DNA of 35,797 nt from Bordetella sp. Its GTDB lineage: Bacteria > Pseudomonadota > Alphaproteobacteria > Caulobacterales > Caulobacteraceae. This document shows, in pieces, positions 8,669 through 16,546 of the stretch. The notes beneath the pieces were generated by a model, which saw only the letters and a program-made list of their open reading frames with translations, was not told where the DNA came from and searched no databases. Location: assembly GCA_017308115.1 (NCBI GenBank), contig JAFKFS010000034.1:1-35797 (forward strand), written 5' to 3'. The first letter of the stretch is position 1. Each line of letters begins with the position of its first letter. The translations under genes were made by a program, and so were the position numbers.

Positions 8669-9646
8669 CTAGAAGGGGACGATCGTCCCCTCGCCCCTCT
8701 CGCGCGCCGTCTGCGCCAGCCAGGCGGCGCCGGCCAGGTCCTGCACGACATGGCCCAGGGACTTGTAGAGGGTGACCTGGGTCTCGTCCTGACGGCCCGT
8801 CAGGTCGCTGGCGAACACCTGGCCGATCTCTCCGACCACATGGGCGTCGTCCACCAGACCGGCGGCCCTGGCCGCCAGGAACTCGGCGCCCTGAGCCAGG
8901 ACGCCCGGCCGGTGATCGGCGATGAAGCGGCTGCGCGCCACCAGATCGGCGGCGATCTCCACCGGCCCGGCGTAGCTGGAGCCCACGGCGTTGACGTGCG
9001 CTCCGTCTCGCACCCAGCCGCTGCGCAGGATCGGCTCGGCGGCGGCCGTCGTCGTACAGATGACGTCCGCCTCGCGCACCGCCGTCTCGACGTCGGGACA
9101 GGCGATGACGTTCAGCCCCAGGCGAGCGGCCGTCTGACCGGCGAAGGCCTGCGCCCGCTCCAGCGAGCGGCCCCAGACCCGGACCTCGCTCAGGGGTCGA
9201 ACCGCCGCGACCGCCTCCACATGGGCCGCCGCCTGTTCGCCATAGCCCAGAACGGCCAGGCGCGCGGCCTCTGGCCGGGCCAGGGCGTCCGTCGCCGCCG
9301 CGCTGGCGCAGGCGGTTCGGATGCGGGTCACCTCCCCCGCGTCGATCAGGGCGGCCAGAGTTCCGTCAACCGGGTCGAACACCGCGATCGCGCCCTGATG
9401 CGACGGACGGCCCTGGGCGAAGTTTTCGGGATAGACGCTGACCAGCTTGGCGCCGAAGACCGCGTTCTCGGCGCCCATGGCGCCGGGCATGACGCCGAAC
9501 GCCCGCCCCCTGGCGAGATGCACCACGCTGCGCAGGGGCTGCAGGGTGCGGCCGGCCGACAGATCGACCATCGCCTGCCGCACCAGAGGAATGCAAACCT
9601 CGACCGTCAGATGACGGCGAACGAAATCCCGGTCCAGCAACAGCAT
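8669..9646 (-). CDS. Ornithine cyclodeaminase / mu-crystallin family protein, second copy
   Basis: This is a cytosolic NAD(P)-binding protein of 325 residues, with GGAGAGGG upstream of its ATG. The Rossmann motif is GYGEQAAAH (residues 134-142), Lys67 in FGAKLVSVY is the conserved substrate lysine, and TRIRTACAS carries Arg110. As in the first copy, the catalytic Asp of cyclodeaminases is replaced: the sequence reads VGSS, with Ser224 at that position, as in mu-crystallin. A ketimine or cyclic-imine reductase role is therefore likelier than ornithine deamination. It is the third gene of the operon with the aminotransferase and the large amidohydrolase. Keeping two related copies in opposite operons suggests two related substrates or a hetero-oligomer; both ideas are inference. 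Confidence 0.85.
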   Translation of the reverse strand: MLLLDRDFVRRHLTVEVCIPLVRQAMVDLSAGRTLQPLRSVVHLARGRAFGVMPGAMGAENAVFGAKLVSVYPENFAQGRPSHQGAIAVFDPVDGTLAALIDAGEVTRIRTACASAAATDALARPEAARLAVLGYGEQAAAHVEAVAAVRPLSEVRVWGRSLERAQAFAGQTAARLGLNVIACPDVETAVREADVICTTTAAAEPILRSGWVRDGAHVNAVGSSYAGPVEIAADLVARSRFIADHRPGVLAQGAEFLAARAAGLVDDAHVVGEIGQVFASDLTGRQDETQVTLYKSLGHVVQDLAGAAWLAQTARERGEGTIVPF

Positions 9647-9676
9647 GGCTGAGCCCTCTCCAACACGACCGACGGG

Positions 9677-11800
9677 TCAGTGATAATGTCCCTCCAACCC
9701 TTCGGGACCGAACAGGGCCGAGGGGGCGTCGGCGGCCTCCGTCGTCTTCGTCGGCCGCGCGGGCGCGTGGATCGTCACGCCGGCGGCGAACGGACGGATG
9801 CCCATCTCAGGATAGATGTCGGCCGGTTGATAGGCCGTCCCGCCCTTCATCACCAGGCGGACGGCCCGTATGGCGTTGATGTCCTGGGTCGGGTCGCCCG
9901 CCGCCAGGAAGAAGTCCGCCATCTTGCCCCGCGCGATGCTGCCCAGATCCTGATCGCGGCCCATGTAGCGCTCGGGCGTCAGGGTCCCCGCCGTCAGCGC
10001 CTCGGCGGGCGTCAGCCCCGCCAAGGTGAACAGCTCCATCTCGCGATGAACCGTCAGGCCCAGGGTGTCGTCGGTGCCGGGCAACAGGGTCACGCCCGCA
10101 TCATGCAGCCGTTTGATGGTCTCCAGTATCTTCTGGAAGCCGCCGCGATAGGCGGCGTCCGCCTCGGGCGTGTTGATGTCGACGAAGGCGCGACGACGGT
10201 AGCGCTGATAGCCGATGGGCATATGGTCGATGAAGGCCGCCGCCATCGGCGGAACCTCGCCGGCCCGGCTCATCATCAGCGTCTCCAGGGTGACGGCGGT
10301 CACGTCCAGGGCCGACTTCCGCTGCACCATGGTGCGGATGGTCCGCTGCACCCGCTCGCTGTCCATGTCCAGGCTTGCGCCGCGCGCCATGGCGGTCAGG
10401 CGCAGGGGCGTGCGCGAATCCTCGCCCGGCTCCAGCAGCCAGCCCAGCATCAGTTGGTTGATGTGCGAAATCTCGTCATAGCCGGCCGCCAGGGCCTGAT
10501 CCGGCGTGACGAAGGCGGGCACGTGGCCCGTCACGCCCAGGCCCAGCCGATGAGCCTCGGCCGCCACGGGCGCCACCCACTCCGGGTGCAGGGAGTTGTA
10601 GATCTTCAGCTGCCAGTAGCCGTGATCGGCGTACCAGCGCACCGCCTCCAGCGCCTCTTCCAGGGTGTCGGCCAGAAGGCCGGTCCGCACGGAATAGGGG
10701 CTGCGTCCCTCCAGCATGCCGTTGCGGACGATGCGGGGTCCGGGCAGCGCGCCCCGCTCGATCTCGTCGATCAGGTCGATCAGCCGCCCATTGTCATTGC
10801 CCATGTCCCGCGTCGAGGTGACGCCCGCCAGTAGGTAGTTCAGCCCGCTCTGGGTGTTGTTGTGGGCGTGCATGTCGTGCAGACCCGGCACCAGGGTTCC
10901 GCCCTCGCCGTCGATCTCATAGACATCCGTGCGGCGCGGACCGCCGGTCTCTGGCAGAATGGTCGATATCCGGTCGCCGAAGACCGTGACCTCCGACAGG
11001 GGCGACAGGTCGCCGGTCTCAGGCCGGAAGATGCGCACGTTGCGGAAGCGGACAGGGGCGTCGAAGACCTGGGCGAAACGCGACTGGATCTCGCGGATGC
11101 GCTGCATCTCCAACTCGGCCTCGAGACGGCGCAGGCCCGGCTCCTCCTCGGCCAGGTCCTCGCGGATCAGGCCGCCCAGGCCGCCGATCAGCTCGCCCTT
11201 GTCATCCAGCAGCAGATAGCTGGGGGCCAGGTTCAGCCCGGTCAGGCGATAGACGACGGCGTTCACCGCCCCGCCCTTCAACGGCAACCGACGCACCTCC
11301 GTCAGGGTGATCCGGCCGCCGGGCGCGACGTCCAGCGTCCGTTGCGGCGCGTCCGCCAGGACATTGGCGTACAGGGCCAGGCTCCACGGACTGGCGTCGT
11401 TGGCGACATAGAGGCGTCCGGCCGAGGCCTGAGCCTCGCCGGCGTCGGCCTGGCTGGTCCAGCGCACGCGTTCGCCCCTGCGCTCGAACCGCTCATGAAT
11501 CGCGCCGCCGAACAGGGACGTTCCGTCGATGGTCCACAGCGTCGGATAGCCCTGGGCGTCGAGAACCAGCCGCTCCTTGTGCTTGGGCCCCCGGCCGTTG
11601 TTGTCGACGTGATAGTCGATGCGAACCTCGTCCTGCTCGCGGTCGACGACCATCCAGCCTACGTTCTCGCCGCCGGCCACGACGTTGTAGCGAACCGTCT
11701 CGGCCCAGGCCGACGGCAGGGCGAGCGCCGCCCAGGATGCGGCGGTCGCGGCCAGGATGCGCCAGGCGCGCGAAACGGGACGGCGATGGGACAGGCGCAT
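9677..11800 (-). CDS. Exported amidohydrolase with a unique N-terminal domain
   Basis: This is a protein of 707 residues. The ATG at 11800 is preceded by GGAGG and opens a Sec signal peptide (cleavage near AWA|E, residue 33); an upstream in-frame start would put a charged leader before it. Residues about 35-240 form a domain I do not recognise, predicted to be beta-rich, ending in a charged helix rich in Glu and Arg. The rest is an imidazolonepropionase/prolidase-like amidohydrolase. All binuclear-site ligands can be located: His311 and His313 (HDMHAH), Lys399 (QLKIYN), His426 (TGHVPAF), His446 (EISHINQ) and Asp577 (LLPGTDD). It should therefore be active, probably on an amide or peptide bond in the periplasm. 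It lies 58 bases after the aminotransferase and 30 before the reductase, in one operon. Confidence 0.87.
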   Translation of the reverse strand: MRLSHRRPVSRAWRILAATAASWAALALPSAWAETVRYNVVAGGENVGWMVVDREQDEVRIDYHVDNNGRGPKHKERLVLDAQGYPTLWTIDGTSLFGGAIHERFERRGERVRWTSQADAGEAQASAGRLYVANDASPWSLALYANVLADAPQRTLDVAPGGRITLTEVRRLPLKGGAVNAVVYRLTGLNLAPSYLLLDDKGELIGGLGGLIREDLAEEEPGLRRLEAELEMQRIREIQSRFAQVFDAPVRFRNVRIFRPETGDLSPLSEVTVFGDRISTILPETGGPRRTDVYEIDGEGGTLVPGLHDMHAHNNTQSGLNYLLAGVTSTRDMGNDNGRLIDLIDEIERGALPGPRIVRNGMLEGRSPYSVRTGLLADTLEEALEAVRWYADHGYWQLKIYNSLHPEWVAPVAAEAHRLGLGVTGHVPAFVTPDQALAAGYDEISHINQLMLGWLLEPGEDSRTPLRLTAMARGASLDMDSERVQRTIRTMVQRKSALDVTAVTLETLMMSRAGEVPPMAAAFIDHMPIGYQRYRRRAFVDINTPEADAAYRGGFQKILETIKRLHDAGVTLLPGTDDTLGLTVHREMELFTLAGLTPAEALTAGTLTPERYMGRDQDLGSIARGKMADFFLAAGDPTQDINAIRAVRLVMKGGTAYQPADIYPEMGIRPFAAGVTIHAPARPTKTTEAADAPSALFGPEGLEGHYH

Positions 11801-11858
11801 ATCGGGTTCCTCCGGTCGTCTTGGCGCTTTGCGGCCTTTTCCAGTCAGGGTTCGGCGG

Positions 11859-13040
11859 TCAGCGCCTGAGCGCCTCATGCAGGCGGGACAGGCCCTCGTC
11901 CATCTGCTCGGGCGACAGGCCGATGCCCAGCCGCATGTGGCCCGGCAGGCCGAACATCTCGCCCGGCGCCGTGACGAGACCCGCGTCGCGCCACAGGCGC
12001 TCGGCCAGCGCCAGGGTGTCCGGATGCCGAAGGACGCGCGGAAAGGCCATGCAGCCGAACTCCGGCATGGCGCCGTCCAGCAGGCCGTCGTCCCGCATGG
12101 CCTCCAGGCGGCGCTCCAGGATCGGCCGCCGTTCGGCCAGAACGGCGCGCCAGTGCGCCTCGAACGGCCCCGGATTTTCCAGGATCAGGGCGCCGACGGC
12201 GTGGGTCAGCTTGGAGACGCCGAACTCCCGCGCGGCGTTGGCGGCGGCGATTGTTTCGGCCGCCGCCGGATCGGCGATGATCCAGCCGCAACGCAGGCTG
12301 TAGAGGCCGAAGACCTTGGCCAGGCTGTTGAGACGGATCAGATTCGGCGCGGCGGGCAGACGAACCGCATCCGGCCGCGCGAAATCCGCATAGACTTCAT
12401 CGACCACCAGCCAGGCCTTCTGCTCCGCCGCCGCGCGCGCCAGGGCCAGCACCCGCTCCTCGTCGAGGCGACGACCGGACGGATTGTGCAGATTGGAGAT
12501 CACCGCCATGCGGACCCCGGGCGTCAGCGCCTCGCGTAGAGCGTCCGCCGTCAGGTCGAACTCGGGCGCGGCGCGAACCAGCGGCGTCACGCGGGCGCCC
12601 GCCGCCTCGGCCAGGCCGCCCAGAACGTCGAAGCCCGGCGTCTCGATCAGAACGCCGTCGCCGGGCCGGATGAAGGCGGTCAGAACCTGGCTCAGGCCGT
12701 TGGCGACGCCGGTCGTGGGCAGGACGGACGCCTCCGGAGCGCCGTAGCGCGCCGCGATGGCTGCGATCAGAAAAGGATTCCCCCGCCCGAAGACGCTCGT
12801 GTAGCGATCGCTCGGCCCGTCCGCGAAAGCCTCCGCCGTCAGCGCCGACAACAGGGCGGTCGGCTCCTCCACCGTGCTTTCGAACAGAAGGCGCGCGTGC
12901 GGCGGCAGGGGCATCCGCCGGTAGAGGTTCCGGCTCCAGGCGCTGTAGCAGGCGCCGTCATAAAGAGGCGGGGCGTCCACGGCCGGCCGCGCACCGCGTT
13001 CAGCGAGCTCGGCGGAAGCGGACAAGGGATCGGTCGGCAT
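11859..13040 (-). CDS. Class I/II PLP-dependent aminotransferase
   Basis: This is a cytosolic fold-type I aminotransferase of 393 residues. Asn186 in NLHNPSGR, Asp214 in VVDEVYADF, and the Schiff-base Lys242 in NSLAKVFGLYSLRCGW are in the expected order, followed by the Arg of the phosphate site. The ATG at 13040 is the start; AAGG lies nine bases upstream, and no better choice is visible. It heads the minus-strand operon (aminotransferase, amidohydrolase, reductase) and is divergent from the AsnC-type regulator, which is the classic arrangement of a regulator and its target. It probably transaminates an amino acid released from the imported substrate. The specific donor cannot be predicted. 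Confidence 0.9.
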   Translation of the reverse strand: MPTDPLSASAELAERGARPAVDAPPLYDGACYSAWSRNLYRRMPLPPHARLLFESTVEEPTALLSALTAEAFADGPSDRYTSVFGRGNPFLIAAIAARYGAPEASVLPTTGVANGLSQVLTAFIRPGDGVLIETPGFDVLGGLAEAAGARVTPLVRAAPEFDLTADALREALTPGVRMAVISNLHNPSGRRLDEERVLALARAAAEQKAWLVVDEVYADFARPDAVRLPAAPNLIRLNSLAKVFGLYSLRCGWIIADPAAAETIAAANAAREFGVSKLTHAVGALILENPGPFEAHWRAVLAERRPILERRLEAMRDDGLLDGAMPEFGCMAFPRVLRHPDTLALAERLWRDAGLVTAPGEMFGLPGHMRLGIGLSPEQMDEGLSRLHEALRR

Positions 13041-13188
13041 CCTCGGCCTTGGCGTTCAGCGGGAAACCAGCCCGTTCCCATGCCCGCATCATATCCTCAG
13101 TCCAACCGGGCGATCTTTGCGTTTGTCAGCGCAACCTGCTCCATGCATGAATAGACAATGCAGACTTCGTGGAGAGGGAGCGAAATCA
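13041..13188. promoter_or_regulatory. Divergent regulatory region between the aminotransferase operon and the AsnC-type gene
   Basis: These 148 bases must hold both promoters. Visible elements are: an inverted repeat TTGCG-N8-CGCAA at 13117-13134; the palindrome CATGCATG at 13142-13149; and CAATGCAGA at 13156-13164, which on the other strand reads TCTGCATTG and matches the half-site found at 1817-1825 and 22663-22699. A TATGAT hexamer on the minus strand (13088-13093) could be a minus-10 of the aminotransferase operon, but no fitting minus-35 is present. The strong ribosome site GGAGAGGGAG (13171-13180) belongs to the regulator. Autoregulation by the AsnC/Lrp protein is inferred from position. 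Confidence 0.5.
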
Positions 13189-13674
13189 ATGTCAGCCGCC
13201 CTGGACGCCATCGACGTACGGATCTTGGAGCAACTTCAAAGGGACTGCTCGATCTCCACGTCCGAGCTGGCCGAGCGTGTCGGCCTGTCCCAGTCCCCGT
13301 GCTGGCGGCGCATCCAGCGGCTGAAGGACGAGGGCTACATCAAGGCCCAGGTCGCCATCCTGGACGCCGAAAAGGCCGGATTCCAGTTGCATGTCTTCGC
13401 TCAACTGAAGATCAAGCACCTCAGCGAGGAGGAGCGTGAGCGCTTCCTGGCCGCCATCGAGGCCACCCCGGAAATCGTCGAATGCTATTCGATCCTCGGC
13501 GAGCGCGACGCGATGATCAAGGTGATCGCCCCCGACATCCGCTGGTATCAGGACTTCATCTTCCGCAAGATCCTGAAGCTGCCCGGCGTCGAGGACATCA
13601 ACTCCACCGTCGCCCTGGCGGAGATGAAACGCTCGACCTTCCTCCCGGTGCGCCACCTGGCCCGGGCAGGCTGA
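13189..13674 (+). CDS. Lrp/AsnC family transcriptional regulator
   Basis: This DNA-binding regulator has 161 residues. The start is the ATG behind GGAGAGGGAG with an eight-base gap; upstream in-frame codons lack a ribosome site. An N-terminal winged helix-turn-helix covers about residues 5-60 (LDAIDVRILEQLQRDCSIS, then LAERVGLSQSPCWRRIQRL), and the ligand-binding RAM domain covers about 65-150 (LHVFAQLKIK, then VECYSILGERDAMIKVIAPD). Lrp/AsnC proteins form octamers that sense amino acids and wrap DNA at repeated sites. It sits divergent from the aminotransferase operon and between the three operons of the locus, so it is the likely local regulator, perhaps sensing the amino acid released. Which amino acid is unknown. 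Confidence 0.93.
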   Translation: MSAALDAIDVRILEQLQRDCSISTSELAERVGLSQSPCWRRIQRLKDEGYIKAQVAILDAEKAGFQLHVFAQLKIKHLSEEERERFLAAIEATPEIVECYSILGERDAMIKVIAPDIRWYQDFIFRKILKLPGVEDINSTVALAEMKRSTFLPVRHLARAG

Positions 13675-13689
13675 GGTTCGGCGCCCCGT

Positions 13690-15228
13690 TCACCAGGCGC
13701 GCATCGCCTTCGCATAGAAGCGACGCAGGTGATCGGTCGCGGCGGCCCGGGCGTCCGGATCGGAAAACACCGCATGGCCCGCCACAAGGACCCGATGATC
13801 GAAGCGGTCCGACGGCAGGTCGGCCGCCAGATAATCCTGCACGGGCCGCGCATAGGGGATGGTCAGGTCGTAGTAGCCGGTCATCAGCGTCACATGCAGC
13901 CGCGTGTCGCGCCGCATGAGTTCGCCGAACAGCGCGGGCATCATCTCCACGCCGGCCGCCCGGTTCCAGTTCCAGGCCCGATTGGCGTCGATCGACAGGC
14001 GGACATAGCCGTTGACCGGTCGATAGCCGATCTCCTCGCGGAACAGGGCCTCGACCGCGCCGGTCTGGTCATAGGTCAGGGTATAGGGCGAGGTCGAGGG
14101 ATCGTCATAAGGCGGGCTGCGCCGCTCGGTCACGGCGCGCGAGGCCTTGGCGCGCCCGTCCGATCCGCCGATCCTCAGTCCCTGGTCCGCGAGAAGCTCG
14201 CGGACGAACAAGGCGGCGGGGACTTTCAGATCATTGTCCAGAATGAGCCTCTCGCTCAGGCCCGTATAGGCGGACAGGGCGCGCGCCGTCTCGCGACGGC
14301 GCGCTTCCGGCAAGGCGTCGCCCTGGGCCAGGGCTTGGGCGTAGGGGCCGCCGGCGAAGGCCCAGGCCTGATCCGCCAGGTCCTCGACGGCCATCGCCGC
14401 ATAGGCGCCCCTTCCATGATGGCGCGCCGTCGCCGCCAGGGTCGGCAGGGCCAGGACCGCGGCGTCCATCGTCCGGACGCCGGGCGCCTCGCCCCGCCCT
14501 GCGACCGTGGAGGGCGACACCAGGACGACGCCGGCCAGGCGCGGCGCGGCCGGAATCGCCGCCAGGCGTTCCGCGACCAGTCCCACGCGAACGCCCGCAT
14601 AGCTCTCACCCACGAGGAAGACCGGCGCCCCTTCGCGCCCGCGGGCCCGCAGCCAGGCCAGGATGAAGTCCGTGATCGCCGCCGCATCCTCGTCCACGCC
14701 CCAGTAGGCCGCCGATGCGTCCTCGCCGAAGAAGCGGCCGTAACCGACGCCCGGCGCATCCGCGAACACCAGGTCGGTCGCATCGATCAGGCTGTCGGGA
14801 TTATCCACGAAGCGGAAGGCGCCGCGCGGACCGGCCCCGGCGGTGACGCGGGGCGCCAGGCCCTCGCGCAGGGCGATGGTGGCCCCGCCCGGACCGCCGT
14901 TGAACAGAAAGGTCACGGGACGCGGCGCGTCCGCCTCGACGACATAGGAAACAGAGGACAACGTGGCCCTGGCCCGACCTTGCGGGTCCCGCAGCAGCGT
15001 CTCGGACGCCTCGGCGACGTAGGGCAAGGTCTGCTCCCGCACCACGACCGTTCCCCGCCTCGAAGCGGCGGGGGGAATGAAGGGATCGGCGCCCCCCAGC
15101 CCCTCTGCAACCGCCGCCTGGGCCTGGGCCTGGGCCTCGGCCAGGACCGGAGCCGGCATCGACAAGGAGAGGGCCGCCGCGCACAGCCCGGCCATGAGGA
15201 TCGCCGCGCGATAGGTGCAAGGTCTCAT
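13690..15228 (-). CDS. S10 family serine carboxypeptidase-like protein, second copy
   Basis: This is an exported peptidase of 512 residues with a Sec signal peptide (about residues 1-30, ending PAPVLA) followed by a short AQAQAQA run. The oxyanion loop is FNGGPGGA, the nucleophile is Ser209 in VGESYAG, and Asp454 (GYYDLTIP) and His485 (AGHAVF) complete the triad. The ribosome site is weak, and the gene begins seven bases after the stop of the metal-less amidohydrolase, so it probably depends on coupling. It is the last gene of the minus-strand TonB receptor operon and ends 15 bases from the convergent regulator gene. The family is certain; its division of labour with the other two S10 proteins is not known. 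Confidence 0.9.
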   Translation of the reverse strand: MRPCTYRAAILMAGLCAAALSLSMPAPVLAEAQAQAQAAVAEGLGGADPFIPPAASRRGTVVVREQTLPYVAEASETLLRDPQGRARATLSSVSYVVEADAPRPVTFLFNGGPGGATIALREGLAPRVTAGAGPRGAFRFVDNPDSLIDATDLVFADAPGVGYGRFFGEDASAAYWGVDEDAAAITDFILAWLRARGREGAPVFLVGESYAGVRVGLVAERLAAIPAAPRLAGVVLVSPSTVAGRGEAPGVRTMDAAVLALPTLAATARHHGRGAYAAMAVEDLADQAWAFAGGPYAQALAQGDALPEARRRETARALSAYTGLSERLILDNDLKVPAALFVRELLADQGLRIGGSDGRAKASRAVTERRSPPYDDPSTSPYTLTYDQTGAVEALFREEIGYRPVNGYVRLSIDANRAWNWNRAAGVEMMPALFGELMRRDTRLHVTLMTGYYDLTIPYARPVQDYLAADLPSDRFDHRVLVAGHAVFSDPDARAAATDHLRRFYAKAMRAW

Positions 15229-15235
15229 GTCGTGC

Positions 15236-16546
15236 TCACTGGTCGTCGCGGGCGGACAGGCGGCCGATGTAGCGGTCGCGCAAGGCCCTGTTGCGGGCCG
15301 TCAGGGGCTGTTCGATCCCCTGGATCATCACCATGCGGGCGACGCTGCTCGTCTCCAACGGATCGCCGCTCCACAGCACCAGATCGGCGTCCTTGCCCGG
15401 CTCGATCGAGCCGAAGCGGTCGGCGAAGCCGAAGATGACGGCGGGATTGATCGTCACCGCTTCCAGCGCCTCCTTCCAGCTCAGCCCATGCCGCACGGCC
15501 CGCCCGGCGATGAAGCGCGGCGTGCGGATCAGGAAGACGATGCGGGCGATCGACGGCTTGAAGGCGATCCTCACCCCCGCGCGGCTGAGGACGGCGGCGT
15601 TGTCATAGGTGGCGTTCAGGCTGTCGAAGGTGAAGGCCTGATTGTCCTCTCCGTTCAGCACCACGGGCACGCCCGCGGCGGCGATGCGATCCGCCACCAT
15701 CCACCCTTCCGCGGCGCCCGAGAGGATCAGCTTCACCTCCTGACGCTGGGCGAAGTTCAGGATGTTGACGATGTCGGACGCCCGCTCGACCTCGACCAGC
15801 AGCGGCCGCTCGCCGCGCGCCACGGGGATCAGGGCCTGCAGGTCCAGTTCGGAGATCGGCGCATGGTCCAGCCGCGCCCGATCGAAGGCGCGCGGATTGC
15901 GGTCGTAGGCGCGCGCGAGGTCCAGCACCTGGCCCAGGCGCGTCAGCAGGGCGCCGCGCCCGCCCCCCGCCGCCGACGCGCCCTGGGCGCCGGCGTTCAT
16001 CACCACGGCCGCGCCCGAGCGGATCGTCAACTCATAGCCCTGGCCGAGATGGATGACCGAGGCCTGACCTCCGAACAACCGCGCCGAACCGTCGGCCGAC
16101 CGTCCCGGCGCATTGGGCGAAAGCACGGCCCGGGTCACGCCCTCGATGCGGGCCTCGGGAATCTGGGGCGAGTTCGGATTGACGTCGGCCAGGACGTCGA
16201 ACCCGGCGCCGAGATCGGGCGCGGTCGAGCCCAGACCGCCCCAGCCGCTGCCGATGGTGTCGTTCAGCCCCAGCGGCGTGACGGCGGCGACCAGGCCGGG
16301 GGTCAGGATCATGCCCGCGCCGTCGATCACCCGCGCGTCCGGCGGCACGAGGACATCCCGCCCGACCGCCGCGATGCGCCCGTCGCGCACGATCACGACG
16401 CCGCGCTGCAGGTCCCCCGCAGCCCCCAGGGACACGACCCGGGCATTGACCACCGCCACGGTCTCGGCGGCCGCCACCGTCGGAAGGCCCAGACCGGCCA
16501 GCATCAAGGCGGCCGCCAGCCGCCGCAGGAGCCGGCCCCCCCTCAT
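15236..16546 (-). CDS. Amidohydrolase-fold protein lacking all metal ligands (probable pseudoenzyme)
   Basis: This is an exported protein of 436 residues (signal peptide about 1-27) with the amidohydrolase barrel and the small beta domain (VVNARVVS, VIVRDGRIAAVG and, near the end, GSIEPGKDADLVLWSGDP). Aligned with its neighbour at 16543-18000, each metal ligand is replaced: HAH becomes VTP (Val89, Pro91), the His of HCYRAD becomes Glu252, the HH pair becomes Ser276-Gly277, and the catalytic Asp of HSDD becomes Pro331. The frame is intact and the gene is coupled by ATGA to the complete copy, so this looks like a maintained non-catalytic partner and not a decaying gene. A heteromer with the neighbour is inferred. 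An unusual catalytic site elsewhere is not excluded. Confidence 0.85.
   Translation of the reverse strand: MRGGRLLRRLAAALMLAGLGLPTVAAAETVAVVNARVVSLGAAGDLQRGVVIVRDGRIAAVGRDVLVPPDARVIDGAGMILTPGLVAAVTPLGLNDTIGSGWGGLGSTAPDLGAGFDVLADVNPNSPQIPEARIEGVTRAVLSPNAPGRSADGSARLFGGQASVIHLGQGYELTIRSGAAVVMNAGAQGASAAGGGRGALLTRLGQVLDLARAYDRNPRAFDRARLDHAPISELDLQALIPVARGERPLLVEVERASDIVNILNFAQRQEVKLILSGAAEGWMVADRIAAAGVPVVLNGEDNQAFTFDSLNATYDNAAVLSRAGVRIAFKPSIARIVFLIRTPRFIAGRAVRHGLSWKEALEAVTINPAVIFGFADRFGSIEPGKDADLVLWSGDPLETSSVARMVMIQGIEQPLTARNRALRDRYIGRLSARDDQ

Noticed and set aside
13088-13093. TATGAT as the minus-10 of the aminotransferase operon
   Set aside because: No minus-35-like hexamer lies at 16 to 18 bases, so it is only mentioned as a possibility and not called as a promoter.
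15236-16546. Metal-less amidohydrolase as a pseudogene
   Set aside because: It has no frameshift or stop, keeps its signal peptide and fold motifs, and is translationally coupled to its neighbours.
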